Source of the DNA: Siminovitchia sediminis
GTDB taxonomy: Bacteria; Bacillota; Bacilli; Bacillales; Bacillaceae_C
DNA: 64,000 bases
Direction: 5' to 3'
NCBI RefSeq assembly: GCF_042680885.1
Contig: NZ_JBHUEO010000037.1
Location: 1 to 64,000, forward strand
The notes under the pieces were generated by a model. The model saw only the letters and a program-made list of their open reading frames with translations. It did not search any database and was not told the origin of the DNA. Within the stretch, counting starts at the first letter, position 1. Each line of letters opens with the position of its first letter. The translations under genes were made by a program, and so were the position numbers. Positions 1 to 8,965 of this stretch are shown here, in pieces.

Positions 1-70
1 TTGATTCGACACCAACTACAGTAGAGAAGATTTGAATGGCTGGCAAGGTCTTTTTTCTTTTAAATAAAAT

Positions 71-115
71 GCAAAGTTATGTACGTTTATGTTTCATAAC
101 TCTGCACTTTTATTT
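71..115 (+). terminator. Hairpin with T-rich tail, probable terminator
   Basis: Two arms, GCAAAGTTATG at 71-81 and CATAACTCTGC at 95-105, pair almost perfectly and are followed by a T-rich stretch. It would end a rightward gene lying left of the window. No gene is visible in 1-290 otherwise. Confidence 0.5.
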
Positions 116-299
116 TGCACTACACAGATGCCATTTTTCTACCTGTAACAGTAGAACAATTGGCTTCCTGGATTAGATGTGTTGGTCAAAACCTTTGAAA
201 AAACAAACATTCTAGGTATCATATATACTTCAATCTTAGGCATTATTTTTCCTTCACTATAGTTAATAAAAGGAAAAAAGTCTTATGAAAGATTAAATT

Positions 300-500
300 T
301 TCCTACGAAAGTTATAATTTGAGCCTTGTTCATCGATGAAGACGTCACCATTGAAGGATAGATACTTCGTATCTTGTCATTATAAATGAGTAAATTTTCT
401 TAGGCTTCTTCCCTTGATTCGTAAATTCCATGAATCCCTTCTTCATCTTTTCTTTGCCAATCTTGAGAAAGTCCCTTATCGTTCCATTTCTTGTATAACT
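300..500 (-). pseudogene. Frameshifted C-terminal remnant downstream of the ArdC-like gene
   Basis: On the minus strand just past the ArdC stop, coding-like sequence continues in other frames: TEKELYKKWNDKGLSQDW and onward to a TAA, then NDKIR in that frame and YLSFNGDVFIDEQGSNYNF one frame over, ending near 290. No single frame is open across the stretch. The simplest reading is that the ArdC-like protein, or a following small gene, once ran on here and decayed through small indels. This is inference from peptide texture only. Confidence 0.35.
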
Positions 501-2197
501 CTTTTTCTGTTCATATTTATCCAATCCTTTTTCTCCGTTTTTAGCAACTCATTCATTACTTCATTTTCCAACGCCTCCCACAATTCCGGGGACAAATTCT
601 TTTCATTCCTTACTTGATGATGGGGATTTAAATAATACCCATCACCAATATCAAGGCGATCCATATTAACCACAGATACTTTTCCTTTATCGTCCAGTTC
701 TTTTGGAAACAGGAGATGATAACGGGTTTTAAAATATCCTATATCCTCACGTACATTTTCCTCTAATCTTTCCATCTTTAAATTCCCCTCTGCATAAGGC
801 ATAATTGTATTGGATTTCAATTGATGTGACGCTTCCGACCATTGGATCAATATACTTGGCCGGTCCAATGCATTTGAATCTACAACGGCATACTGCTCTT
901 TGAATGCGTCATTGAAAACATGAAGGAAATCTTTTTTTTTCAAATTTCCTAAGTCTAGCCCCTTTTCCATGGTAATTTCCTTTAATTCATTCATTGAAAC
1001 ATAGCGTTCTTCCGTATTTGATAAATGGCCATATTTAATCAAAAGAATATCTGCCTCGTTATTCGCCACCTCTCTTTCATGCATTCTTTTATAGCCGATA
1101 AATTGTTCATAGGCTTCTTCATCAACAGATTTTAAGTAGGTCAAAAACTTTTCATTTTCCCATTCCACAACATTAGAAGTCATCCTATAATTCTCTTGAA
1201 TCACCAACGCTTCCTCATAAGGATCTGCCTTTTCATGACTAAGCGTCTTTCCTTTTTCCCGTTCCTTGATCAATTCCTCTTCAATGACAGAAATAAAATC
1301 ATGTGCCGTTTCCCGTACTTCTTTTAATAACCTTTCTTGCTCTTTCAGTTCTTTTCCAGATGTCCAACCATGCAAATACGGTAGAGAATATTCACTTGTA
1401 TCCAGTCCGAAATAACTGGACACTGTATAAGCAACCATTTCCGCCTGAAATTCTTTTTCCTGTGTAGTATATTGATCATGTGTTTCCTCTGTGTGCAGCA
1501 CGGCATGTGCCAGCTCATGAGCTAATGTTTTAACATTCTGCAATTCACTGTTTCGGGGGTTTAATGCAACTTCTTTCCGTAATGTATAACTGACGCCTTT
1601 AGCAGCACCTAATTCCCCATAGGGTTTTACAATTTTGATTCCATTTTTTTCGGCCACTTTCTCAAGCGCTTGATACATTGATACATAGTTTTCAACGGAG
1701 CCTTCCAGCCACCGGTTAGGAAAAATATCCGGTAAATCCTTTGCGGTCGCGTTTGTCTGTGATACATCGAAAACATGGCCAATATCAAAATAGGTACGAG
1801 TATACGTCGGTATTTCTTTCTGATTGATTTGCTCTTTTTCCTCTCTGGTTGCAAACTTAAGCTGTACCTCTGTACCTCCCCGTTCAAAATAGGTGGTCCT
1901 TTTTGGTACCAGCACCTTGATCCCTTTCTCCCCTTTTTTCACAGTAAACCCTTTGTCCTTCCAAAATTTATAACTGCCAACAGCTTGAGCTCCCATAAAC
2001 TGGCTTTCAATTAATGAACAGTTATTGGATGAATAATGATGGAACTTCGCCATAAAACTTAAGTATTCTTTTATGCTTTCAGGGCTTTGAAAATATTCCG
2101 TAATTCTTTTTTCCATGTTGCTGGTTAAATCCTCAATTTCTTTCCGTTTCTCTTCCCATGTTTTACGCTTATAGTTACTTCTTTTCGTTTTTCCCAT
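476..2197 (-). CDS. ArdC-type antirestriction / zincin metallopeptidase-like protein of the ICE
   Basis: A 573-residue protein with an N-terminal ArdC/LtrC-like ssDNA-binding domain (roughly residues 15-180, including the KFWKDKGFTVKKGEKGIKV block) followed by a zincin signature HELAHAVLH near residue 230. ArdC-family proteins are carried by conjugative elements; they bind ssDNA and protect incoming DNA from restriction. It is the last gene of the leftward module, behind a terminator-like hairpin. A long acidic C-terminal region has no recognised domain. The stop may be premature: reading frames to the left (about 300-500) still encode natural-looking sequence such as KKWNDKGLSQDWQRKDEEG, so the C-terminus is probably cut by frameshifts in A-rich runs. 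Family assignment is good; activity is inferred. Confidence 0.8.
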   Translation of the reverse strand: MGKTKRSNYKRKTWEEKRKEIEDLTSNMEKRITEYFQSPESIKEYLSFMAKFHHYSSNNCSLIESQFMGAQAVGSYKFWKDKGFTVKKGEKGIKVLVPKRTTYFERGGTEVQLKFATREEKEQINQKEIPTYTRTYFDIGHVFDVSQTNATAKDLPDIFPNRWLEGSVENYVSMYQALEKVAEKNGIKIVKPYGELGAAKGVSYTLRKEVALNPRNSELQNVKTLAHELAHAVLHTEETHDQYTTQEKEFQAEMVAYTVSSYFGLDTSEYSLPYLHGWTSGKELKEQERLLKEVRETAHDFISVIEEELIKEREKGKTLSHEKADPYEEALVIQENYRMTSNVVEWENEKFLTYLKSVDEEAYEQFIGYKRMHEREVANNEADILLIKYGHLSNTEERYVSMNELKEITMEKGLDLGNLKKKDFLHVFNDAFKEQYAVVDSNALDRPSILIQWSEASHQLKSNTIMPYAEGNLKMERLEENVREDIGYFKTRYHLLFPKELDDKGKVSVVNMDRLDIGDGYYLNPHHQVRNEKNLSPELWEALENEVMNELLKTEKKDWINMNRKRVIQEMER

Positions 2198-2237
2198 TAC
2201 AAATTAATCTCCTTCCGCTTTGATGAAAAATAAAAAA

Positions 2238-2265
2238 AGAGCCTCTTTTTAATGAAGAAGCTCTT
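2238..2265 (-). terminator. Terminator between the ArdC-like gene and the gene before it
   Basis: On the minus strand AAGAGC and GCTCTT arms flank a 16-nt loop and are followed by seven T residues. The hairpin overlaps the stop codon of the gene at 2264-2824 and should reduce read-through into the ArdC-like gene. Confidence 0.6.
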
Positions 2266-2824
2266 ATCTGCCCAGCTCAAATTTGGTTTTAAGCTGTTTT
2301 GATTTCATTAAAGATGGCTCACCATAATATTTTTTAAATGCAAGGCAATCTTTGACGTTTAATGGCTCAAAGTCCAATTGGATCATTTCCAGTTCATCCG
2401 TTGAATAATAACCGTTCGTCGAAAAATCCGGGACGTAACCCTCCAGTTCATCTTCCGTTAAAAGATAGACGGTCATTTTATGGCAGCCATGGTCATGCCA
2501 CCCTCTCAGCTCCAACTGGCCTTTTTTATCATAACCGACCTCTAACGCATCCATTTCAACGGGTCCTATTTGGCCAATGCTTTTAATAAGATCCATTTCT
2601 TTCGGATTTCGGGCATCAATTAACTTTCTCCCGTTTTTCCCGCCGTTCCATCGGTCTATCCTGCCGATAAGAGCAACGCCCGCTATAGAAAGCTCACCAC
2701 GTTGTTCTAATTCTTCCTGAAAAAAATGATTGAAATGCCTTTTCTGTTTCATATTCTCTTGATGAGAAAGGCGCTCGCCGGGAAGTCCGCCTTCTTTAAA
2801 ATTGGAGTACAGTACTTTTTTCAT
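2264..2824 (-). CDS. ICE hypothetical protein, 186 aa
   Basis: I do not recognise a family. The protein is soluble, without membrane segments or signal peptide, and rich in charged residues. It has a central WHDHGCHKM segment (about residues 108-116) whose clustered His/Asp/Cys could bind metal, though nothing proves that. Its ATG overlaps the end of the preceding gene (2821-3117) by four bases, so the two are translationally coupled. It belongs to the accessory block behind the relaxase, a common place for antirestriction or establishment genes in conjugative elements. Function unknown. Confidence 0.6.
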   Translation of the reverse strand: MKKVLYSNFKEGGLPGERLSHQENMKQKRHFNHFFQEELEQRGELSIAGVALIGRIDRWNGGKNGRKLIDARNPKEMDLIKSIGQIGPVEMDALEVGYDKKGQLELRGWHDHGCHKMTVYLLTEDELEGYVPDFSTNGYYSTDELEMIQLDFEPLNVKDCLAFKKYYGEPSLMKSKQLKTKFELGR

Positions 2825-3117
2825 TTTCTTTCCTCCAACATTTGATCCTGATTTTCACCGGTTCCTGCCAATTCATCCAAAAGGTTTTCCGGTACCTTTG
2901 CCTCTAGTAGGATACTTTTTGTTTCCATGTGGATGGGAATGAGGGCTGTTTCATTCTCTTCTATTATTTTTCTTAGGTTGTTTACAGTAGAACCAGCCGC
3001 ATTTACCGCAACTTCTTTACCAATAATTGAAAAAACAACTGTTTCCCCGCGTATTTCCTTTATCAAACCTAACACCGCATCCATTTGCTTGCCATTTTGC
3101 TCAACTGTAATTTTCAT
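2821..3117 (-). CDS. ICE hypothetical protein, 98 aa
   Basis: Small soluble protein of alternating beta-like and helical character (ITVEQNGKQMDAVLGLI at the start). No family recognised. It overlaps the following gene by four bases (ATGA-type coupling) and is preceded at short distance by the 108-aa gene, so the three form one transcription unit reading leftward toward the ArdC-like gene. An acidic tail rich in E/Q/D ends the protein. Function unknown. Confidence 0.55.
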   Translation of the reverse strand: MKITVEQNGKQMDAVLGLIKEIRGETVVFSIIGKEVAVNAAGSTVNNLRKIIEENETALIPIHMETKSILLEAKVPENLLDELAGTGENQDQMLEERK

Positions 3118-3139
3118 AAAAATCTCTCCTACCTAATAT

Positions 3140-3466
3140 TTATCGTAATATCTCGAGTTCATCATCTTTTGGCTTTGTTCTTACATTCGCCTTCCAGCGA
3201 GCTCCATTATTGATTTTCAATTCATTAGTAATGTTCTTTTCAATCGAAGAAAAAGGAACTCTTTGTTCTGCTGCCATCAACGTTTGATTTTGCAATTTAA
3301 ACGACACTTGTAATTCATCACATTGATCCATTGCTAACCGGATCGCTTTGTCACTCTTACTTTTTTCATATTGGTCACCCTCATTCCTAGCCTTCAATTG
3401 ATTTATTCTCCAAAAATGCATGGACCTCAATGATGCAACTTGTTCAATGATTAAAGAATGTTTCAT
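3140..3466 (-). CDS. ICE hypothetical protein, 108 aa
   Basis: Small, charged, predicted soluble protein; the first 35 residues could form a helix (SLIIEQVASLRSMHFWRINQLKARNEG). No family recognised. It is the first gene after the terminator that follows the relaxase, so it probably begins a separate leftward accessory unit (3466 to 476). No clear promoter was identified in the 200 bp ahead of it. Function unknown. Confidence 0.5.
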   Translation of the reverse strand: MKHSLIIEQVASLRSMHFWRINQLKARNEGDQYEKSKSDKAIRLAMDQCDELQVSFKLQNQTLMAAEQRVPFSSIEKNITNELKINNGARWKANVRTKPKDDELEILR

Positions 3467-3500
3467 AATAGACCACAGCCTTTCCTATTTTTGAAAAAAG

Positions 3501-3527
3501 AAAAAAGGACTCCTGATAAGAAGTCCT
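3501..3527 (-). terminator. Terminator between the relaxase and accessory genes
   Basis: On the minus strand AGGACT and AGTCCT arms enclose a 9-nt loop and run into a T6 tract. It lies about 150 bp downstream of the relaxase stop, separating the mobilisation genes from the accessory unit. Confidence 0.6.
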
Positions 3528-3678
3528 AAAAATTGGAGAGTAGGAAAGTGATTCTCACACTATTATTTTATCAACGAAATTTGTTATTAACGTACGGATG
3601 AAGTACGCAATGTGTTCTATTACATCCCAACGAGGTTTCGATTCGCCTTCCAAATAGCTTACTTAATGAGTCAGGTTT

Positions 3679-4902
3679 TCAACGTTCATACCCATCCAGC
3701 ATCCGATCAAATTCTTCAATGTTTCGATCTTTTTGGTATTCATGATAAGATTTTCTCATATGAAACTGTAAGTTTCGGATGGCCCGATCCAAGTTACATT
3801 TTGATTGCCACTTTTTCTGATAATAACTTTTTTGATGTGATCCCTTATAAAGGGGAAGGGACTCTTCTTTTTTGGCAAATGTTTTCATTTCTATAAGTAC
3901 GGCATTGCCCATCCGTTTTCGTAAATCATCTAATTTTGTTTGTTTGTATTTTTGATAATTGCTTCCTTCTCCGTATAACTCTTTCATGATCTGGACTTCA
4001 TCATCCAACAGCTTTTGAAATTCTTTCATGTCTCTTTTATGGTACGTCTTTAGATATACATCTACAATTTCGTCAATATAAGGCCGAGCATCATTGATCG
4101 TCTGATAACCGTATTGCCATTGGCGTTTATCTTCCGGAAGCTTTAACAACGCTTTTTGAAACAGCCGTTTTGTTTTCCTGAAGCTTGCCAAGTCTACGGT
4201 GTTTTCTTTTTTATCGTGCACGGCCCCACGAATAATTTCGTTGATTCGATTACGGCTTTCGCTTCGATCCATTATCATATTGGCTACTTTGGATTTCATT
4301 TTATCCAGGGTTCCCTGCTTCCGTTTGGCCCGGTATTGCTCTTCCCACTGATTAGTTTCTTTATTATAAAGCCGTTTCTTTTCACGGGAAGGAAAAGGCT
4401 CCACGGTTGCGATATGAACATGGATATTATCAGTATTATAATGAATGGCCGCTGACCACACAGCCGTTTCTTTCATTTGTTCAGCATCAAGCATCACTTT
4501 CATTGCTTCACGGACCACATTCTTTATTTTTGCTTCATCCAGTTCCCCTGTTTTAGAGATAAATATTCCCTGCTTTTCCAGCCAGGTATTATCGAAACTG
4601 ATGACATCTTGCCATAATGGAGAGCCGTTTTGTTCTGCTTTAGTAAAGGCATCTTTTAATTCTATCTTCTTGTTTTCATCCAATTGATCTGCGTCATTTG
4701 TAAAAAGGGACCCTTGTTTTTCATCATCCCCCATGTAATTCATATACGAATGAAAGACTTGAAAATCATTTAATTGTTTCGAATCGCGGTCCACCTTTAA
4801 TACTTTTTTTACGTCTTCCCGGTCAATGTAATCAACATATTTTTTATATTCAGCAGAACTTGGCATTACAAATTTGCTTTTTAAGACAACGGCAGGAGTC
4901 AT
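3679..4902 (-). CDS. MobL-type conjugative relaxase
   Basis: About 407 residues, close in size and layout to the relaxase of plasmid pLS20 that founded the MOB-L family. A three-histidine-type motif is visible in HYNTDNIHVHIA (about residues 155-167), the metal-binding core that supports nicking at oriT. Such enzymes cut one strand at oriT, stay covalently attached and lead the strand to the coupling protein. A highly charged helical C-terminal half follows. I place the start at the ATG at 4902, behind an AGGTG site, rather than the GTG nine bases upstream that touches the previous stop. Two small DNA-binding-type genes directly upstream fit relaxosome accessory proteins. Confidence 0.8.
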   Translation of the reverse strand: MTPAVVLKSKFVMPSSAEYKKYVDYIDREDVKKVLKVDRDSKQLNDFQVFHSYMNYMGDDEKQGSLFTNDADQLDENKKIELKDAFTKAEQNGSPLWQDVISFDNTWLEKQGIFISKTGELDEAKIKNVVREAMKVMLDAEQMKETAVWSAAIHYNTDNIHVHIATVEPFPSREKKRLYNKETNQWEEQYRAKRKQGTLDKMKSKVANMIMDRSESRNRINEIIRGAVHDKKENTVDLASFRKTKRLFQKALLKLPEDKRQWQYGYQTINDARPYIDEIVDVYLKTYHKRDMKEFQKLLDDEVQIMKELYGEGSNYQKYKQTKLDDLRKRMGNAVLIEMKTFAKKEESLPLYKGSHQKSYYQKKWQSKCNLDRAIRNLQFHMRKSYHEYQKDRNIEEFDRMLDGYER

Positions 4903-4911
4903 AAAAAACAC

Positions 4912-5367
4912 CTACTTTGTTTGGTTATTATCTTTTTTCCTCTTGCTTTCCCAATCTAATTTCCGCTGCCGGTTATGGGCTATTCGATTTTTTACAACCA
5001 CTTCAGCTTCCGTCAATTCTTCCGTCTTATACTTTTCTGTGGTGGCCAATTCTTTAAACTCATTTACAATAAAATAATGGTTCCAAAATTCCAACTGCAT
5101 TTGGACATTTCGATCAATGACATTACCAGTGACCCTTATTCTTTTTAAGTCCTCCTGCATTCCCGAAAGATTCTCAATCAGTTTTTGATCAACCAATTTT
5201 TCAATTGCTTCTAACAGTGCAACCCGTTCCTTTTCCCGATTCTCAAAAAATTGCTGAACCATTATTTCAATCGCGTTTGCTTGAGAGGTATTTTCTTCAA
5301 AGGATAACTGCTCAATTTTTTGAACGGTATCACTTGTTAAACGGTAACTCTTTTTTAGTTTGGTCAT
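4912..5367 (-). CDS. Probable relaxosome accessory protein (Aux2-like)
   Basis: A 151-residue basic and acidic helical protein. Its first 45 residues (KLKKSYRLTSDTVQKIEQL and on) resemble a ribbon-helix-helix-like DNA-binding domain with a beta-strand start, followed by a long coiled-coil-like helix. It sits between the 109-aa gene, overlapping it by four bases, and the relaxase. In pLS20-like elements two small accessory genes occupy this position and help the relaxase bind oriT. The role is inferred from position and fold type. Confidence 0.6.
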   Translation of the reverse strand: MTKLKKSYRLTSDTVQKIEQLSFEENTSQANAIEIMVQQFFENREKERVALLEAIEKLVDQKLIENLSGMQEDLKRIRVTGNVIDRNVQMQLEFWNHYFIVNEFKELATTEKYKTEELTEAEVVVKNRIAHNRQRKLDWESKRKKDNNQTK

Positions 5368-5693
5368 ACAATTTCACCTTGTTCCGCAACAAATACTTTC
5401 ATAAATTCATTGACTTCTTCCTCATTCACATCCATCATCATCATAAAGATGGATTTCATTCGTTGTATCTCTTCGTTATTTTCTTTCATCATATGAATAT
5501 TTCTTTCCAACACGCTGCCAACCATTTTTAATGCCTCTTCAAACCTGTTTCTCTCTTCCAGAAACACGTCCATATGAGCCAACTTTTCAATGTGTAATTT
5601 CAAATACTCATTCCGAGACAAGTTCTTTTTCTTTGCCAATTCATCAATTTTTTTCACCGCAACAACGTCAACGTTTCGCACCTTAATCTCCAT
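5364..5693 (-). CDS. Probable relaxosome accessory protein (Aux1-like, ribbon-helix-helix)
   Basis: A 109-residue protein beginning with a ribbon-helix-helix-like pattern: a short strand (EIKVRNVDVVAVKKIDELA) followed by a helix-turn-helix segment KKKNLSRNEYLKLHIEKLA typical of MobC/CopG-type proteins. The C-terminal part is helical and acidic. It is the first gene after the palindrome-rich 5820-6080 region, which is the probable oriT, so it is a good candidate for the protein that binds there. It overlaps the next gene by four bases. Function inferred. Confidence 0.62.
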   Translation of the reverse strand: MEIKVRNVDVVAVKKIDELAKKKNLSRNEYLKLHIEKLAHMDVFLEERNRFEEALKMVGSVLERNIHMMKENNEEIQRMKSIFMMMMDVNEEEVNEFMKVFVAEQGEIV

Positions 5694-5814
5694 TTGTTAA
5701 ATCCCCTTTCCATGATAGATTCGGTTAAACAGTAGTTGTCTTTTTATTTCCGGCAATGAAAAAGGTTCTCAGATCATGTCTTTAAAGCACATTTTTTTGA
5801 TCATCCGAACAAAA

Positions 5815-6080
5815 CAACGTTCAAAGATAATAGAAGGAACATGCACAGACATTGCATGTTCCTTTGAAAACATCCCGTACTACGGGACTGTGGAATGAAA
5901 AGAGCATAAGGGAAAAATGCCCCCACCAAGGGTGTGGGATTAGGCAGAGCCTAACTTTTCCGTGGGGTTACAAAAAAAGCTAAAGACATACGTTTGTCTG
6001 ACATTTTCGCTCTGTTTTATAGGATTCCAAAACGAAAATTGCCCCTAAATCACCTAAAACCACACATTTGTCCGACCAGA
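5815..6080. other. Probable origin of transfer (oriT) region, no gene
   Basis: The 410-bp gap between the conjugation operon and the relaxosome genes holds dense dyad symmetry: 12-bp arms at 5834-5845 and 5853-5864 (AAGGAACATGCA and its complement, 7-nt loop) with outer arms TTCAAAG/CTTTGAA; TCCCGTA-C-TACGGGA at 5873-5887; TTAGGC-AGA-GCCTAA at 5940-5954; and two imperfect direct copies of CATACGTTTGTCTGAC at 5987-6002 and 6061-6076 (13 of 16 identical). Position next to the accessory proteins and MobL relaxase supports an oriT. The nick site cannot be named from sequence alone. Confidence 0.55.
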
Positions 6081-6106
6081 AAAAAGAGCAAAAACAATAG
6101 ACTCCG

Positions 6107-7159
6107 TTAATCCGACTTCGAATCAGCAGACTTTTGTTGATTAGTTTTCACTTTTTCCGGTGGAGGCTGTGCTTTCTTTGGGGCTTCTTTTTTATCTATT
6201 TTGGAAGCATTGTTTGATTCCAATTGATCGTTCTGTTTCTCTATTTGACTCTGTTTTGCTTCCTCATCTGGACGAAGAGATTCCAATTTCTTATACAATT
6301 TTTCACGTTTCTCTTTTAGCTTTTCAACCTCCTGTTGAGACTTCTCTTGGTCTTTCTTTCCGTTTTCAATCGCTTCTTTTTTTGCGGTAATTTGTGCCAT
6401 GGACTCCTGCTTTTCTTCTACCGTTTGATACTCCATATTTTTTTCAAGAGTAGCAATTTCTTTTTCAATGGAAGAAATAAGCTTTTGCTGCAAGGGTATT
6501 TGATCTTTCTCTATGGCAAATAACTCCTTCTCCACTTGCATAATTTCACGATTAATTTGTTCTGTTTGGTAATCAATGGGTCCTTTCGTTTCTAAATTTT
6601 GATTTATTTTGATCTTACGATAATCACCTGCTATGACCAATTCTTTTGGCTTTGGAGCCTTATATACGATTTCATCTTCGTCTTGATCCAAGGTCCCTGA
6701 TGACTCCATTAAAGTGGCTTTCATTTCATTCTCAAGAATCATCCGATCTCTCTTTTCTCTTACAAACAATCCAATCACGCGGAAATCTTTTGGAACTTTT
6801 TTAACCTGAACAACCATATTTTCCTCATCTTTGTAAACAACTTCGACGGGGTAATTTTGCAACGAGTCTTTCTCTTTTGCTACAAAAGAAAAGGATGGTT
6901 TAACTTGATCCGATCCGGTATGTTTCGTTGTAATCGAAATTTCCATAAGTTCTCTTTTCGGATTATACTCCCACTTATTTAAGATTAAAGTTGTCTGATC
7001 CAGTCCGTTAATTTCTGTATGAAAAGGCGTTTGTACGATGGAATTATCATCATACATCCAAGCTTTGGACGTAAAAAAAGTGATGAAGCAAATGCCTATC
7101 ACACACAGGAAAAAAACATAAAATTTATTTTCAAGACTCCATTTCATTTTTATTTTCAA
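6107..7159 (-). CDS. Membrane-anchored coiled-coil protein of the transfer apparatus
   Basis: About 350 residues: one N-terminal transmembrane helix (FYVFFLCVIGICFITFF), a mainly beta region to about residue 190, then a long coiled coil rich in E/K/Q (about residues 195-310) and a Lys/Pro/Gln-rich tail. Topology predicts an extracytoplasmic protein anchored by its N-terminus. It is the last gene of the leftward conjugation operon before oriT. The likely start is a TTG at 7159, 11 nt after AAGGAG; an ATG at 7147 is the alternative. It may span the cell wall or aid mating contact, which is inference. Confidence 0.6.
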   Translation of the reverse strand: MKIKMKWSLENKFYVFFLCVIGICFITFFTSKAWMYDDNSIVQTPFHTEINGLDQTTLILNKWEYNPKRELMEISITTKHTGSDQVKPSFSFVAKEKDSLQNYPVEVVYKDEENMVVQVKKVPKDFRVIGLFVREKRDRMILENEMKATLMESSGTLDQDEDEIVYKAPKPKELVIAGDYRKIKINQNLETKGPIDYQTEQINREIMQVEKELFAIEKDQIPLQQKLISSIEKEIATLEKNMEYQTVEEKQESMAQITAKKEAIENGKKDQEKSQQEVEKLKEKREKLYKKLESLRPDEEAKQSQIEKQNDQLESNNASKIDKKEAPKKAQPPPEKVKTNQQKSADSKSD

Positions 7160-7183
7160 TGGAATAAACACTCCTTATCTACC

Positions 7184-8302
7184 CTACTTCTTTCCTAGCA
7201 GCTCTTTTATATAAGGCATCGGATCCACTTGTTTATTGTTTATTCGTATTTCAAAATGCAGGTGAGCTCCTCTTGAATCACCAGTGTTTCCAATTTTGCC
7301 AACCACTTCTCCGGCTTTTACTTCTGTTCCTTCAGGTATGCCTTTTTCCAGCATGTGACCGTACAGTGTTCTCATCCCGTTGCCATGATCAACAACAACC
7401 ACATTGCCATATCCTCCATATCCACTTCCCCGTTGTCCAAAAGTGGAGACAACCACTCTACCATCCATAAATGCGACAATTGCTTTTCCTGAATCATTAC
7501 CGCCTGCGATATCAATACCTTTGTGTAAGCCACCTGAACGTGGGCCATAACCAGATGTGATGTTCTTTGTATGGGGCACTGGCCATGCTTTATCACCAAT
7601 GACTTCCACTGGCCCAACATCTTCACAATTCATGGTAAAACCACCCAGCTTTGTTGCTATGGTTGTCACATTCGGAACCCAATGTTTATTAAGGCCAGTC
7701 GGATCATTTGCAGCACCGATCGGGGCATAGACGTTCCCCAATTTGTCAATCGTGTTTAATCCATCTCTTATGATCCGGTTATATAACGTCTTTGCCATGG
7801 CACCCAAGCCTTCTTCAAGAGTAGAAAAATGATACAGCCTTGAACTGCCTGTTTTCGGGTCCATTAATCCTCCAGGATTATTTTTGTTCACCACAGCATT
7901 CGATGTTCCAAATCCTGTTTCGTGTAATGCAACCGCCGCAAATAACACTGGGTCAATTCCTTTTTCACCTGATAAAGAAATAATTGTTTCCTGGCTTCCG
8001 GCTAATTTCCCGGCTCCCTTAAAGACGGTATCCCATTTCCCTATATCAACTTCTCCCGTTTGTGAACAAGAAAATCCTCCACCTGAAGGCGAGGATTCAT
8101 TGTTCGATGAACCGGCTGCTATACCAACAATAAGAAGAAACAATAGGAAGAAAACAGCAATAAAAACAAATCCTGAAAATCCTAGCATCCCTCCAATCCA
8201 TAAGGCAATCTTTGTTTTCAGAGCTTGACCAATAGATCGTAAAATACTATCCATATTTTCTTTGGCTGATTCTCTGACTTTATAAAAGCCTTGAGGTGCC
8301 AC
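7184..8302 (-). CDS. Bifunctional cell-wall hydrolase of the type IV secretion system (VirB1-like)
   Basis: A 372-residue protein with one membrane anchor (about residues 38-65), a Gly/Ser linker, a glucosaminidase/lysozyme-like domain (about 95-225: GIDPVLFAAVALHETGFG with a putative catalytic Glu) and a C-terminal M23 peptidase domain whose zinc ligands are seen in HKGIDIAGG and HLHFEIR. It should cleave glycan and peptide bonds to open the wall for the conjugation channel. GTG start behind an AAAGGGGG site. It lies in the conjugation operon between the VirB8-like and coiled-coil genes. Such two-domain hydrolases are usual in Gram-positive ICEs. Confidence 0.85.
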   Translation of the reverse strand: MAPQGFYKVRESAKENMDSILRSIGQALKTKIALWIGGMLGFSGFVFIAVFFLLFLLIVGIAAGSSNNESSPSGGGFSCSQTGEVDIGKWDTVFKGAGKLAGSQETIISLSGEKGIDPVLFAAVALHETGFGTSNAVVNKNNPGGLMDPKTGSSRLYHFSTLEEGLGAMAKTLYNRIIRDGLNTIDKLGNVYAPIGAANDPTGLNKHWVPNVTTIATKLGGFTMNCEDVGPVEVIGDKAWPVPHTKNITSGYGPRSGGLHKGIDIAGGNDSGKAIVAFMDGRVVVSTFGQRGSGYGGYGNVVVVDHGNGMRTLYGHMLEKGIPEGTEVKAGEVVGKIGNTGDSRGAHLHFEIRINNKQVDPMPYIKELLGKK

Positions 8303-8321
8303 CTTCGCCCCCTTTCTTGTT

Positions 8322-8963
8322 TCATTGTTTACTAGATGAATGGTTTTCTTCAGATGGTTCCACTATTTTATGGACCACCCAACTCTTTTTGTAAGGTACC
8401 ACTGACACATAGAATAGTTGGGTTTGTTTTCCGATATTACTATCGTCATGAACCACATCCCAAGTTGCCACCACTCCAAATCTCATTTCATTTTGGCTTT
8501 CTCGTGATGCTGCATGTATGTCCAATTCAGCCACTTTGCGGGAAACCCCATCCCCGGAAGGCAATAATTCTTTTTTTATTGCATTAAAAAAAGACGAACT
8601 GGAATAGGGTTTCCATTTCGTCTTGTCGGTGTCTTCTTCCAACCATAAAGTTACAACCTTCTCGGCAGCTTCCTTTCCTTTTTCTACTGCTTCATCACCA
8701 AATTTTGAAGCATATTCTGATTCAAAGTCAGGTTCTTCTTCAATGGTTTCACTATCTTTCTCTTCCGCCTGTTCCGTTTCTTGATGGGTTGTTTCTTGCC
8801 CTGTCTGGCTGATTAATGAATCATCGGGGAAAACCGTATTTGTAAACGAGCCATCAAATTCAGGACTTTCTTTCCTGCCGAATTGATTGGTTATAATTAT
8901 CCACAAAAGCACAACACCAATAATGAACACAATGGTAAACTTTGTTTTCGTCGCTTTATCCAT
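8322..8963 (-). CDS. VirB8/TcpC-like bitopic membrane protein
   Basis: A 213-residue protein with a short cytoplasmic start, one transmembrane helix (about residues 9-26), an acidic Gln/Glu-rich linker and a C-terminal globular domain (about 85-200) with the alpha-plus-beta NTF2-like pattern seen in VirB8/TcpC/TraM proteins. Such proteins assemble the inner channel scaffold. It directly follows the VirB4 gene (2-bp gap) and precedes the wall hydrolase, as expected. Sequence identity to a named family was not established, so the assignment is structural inference from layout and position. Confidence 0.55.
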   Translation of the reverse strand: MDKATKTKFTIVFIIGVVLLWIIITNQFGRKESPEFDGSFTNTVFPDDSLISQTGQETTHQETEQAEEKDSETIEEEPDFESEYASKFGDEAVEKGKEAAEKVVTLWLEEDTDKTKWKPYSSSSFFNAIKKELLPSGDGVSRKVAELDIHAASRESQNEMRFGVVATWDVVHDDSNIGKQTQLFYVSVVPYKKSWVVHKIVEPSEENHSSSKQ

Positions 8964-8965
8964 TG

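Noticed and set aside
1..60. Left attachment site of the ICE
   Set aside because: The first bases show only a short resemblance (TTGATTCGAC) to the tRNA T-arm, not the 3' half needed for an attachment site.
1627..1887. 86-codon frame inside the ArdC-like gene
   Set aside because: It is an overlapping alternate frame of a long gene with clear domain content.
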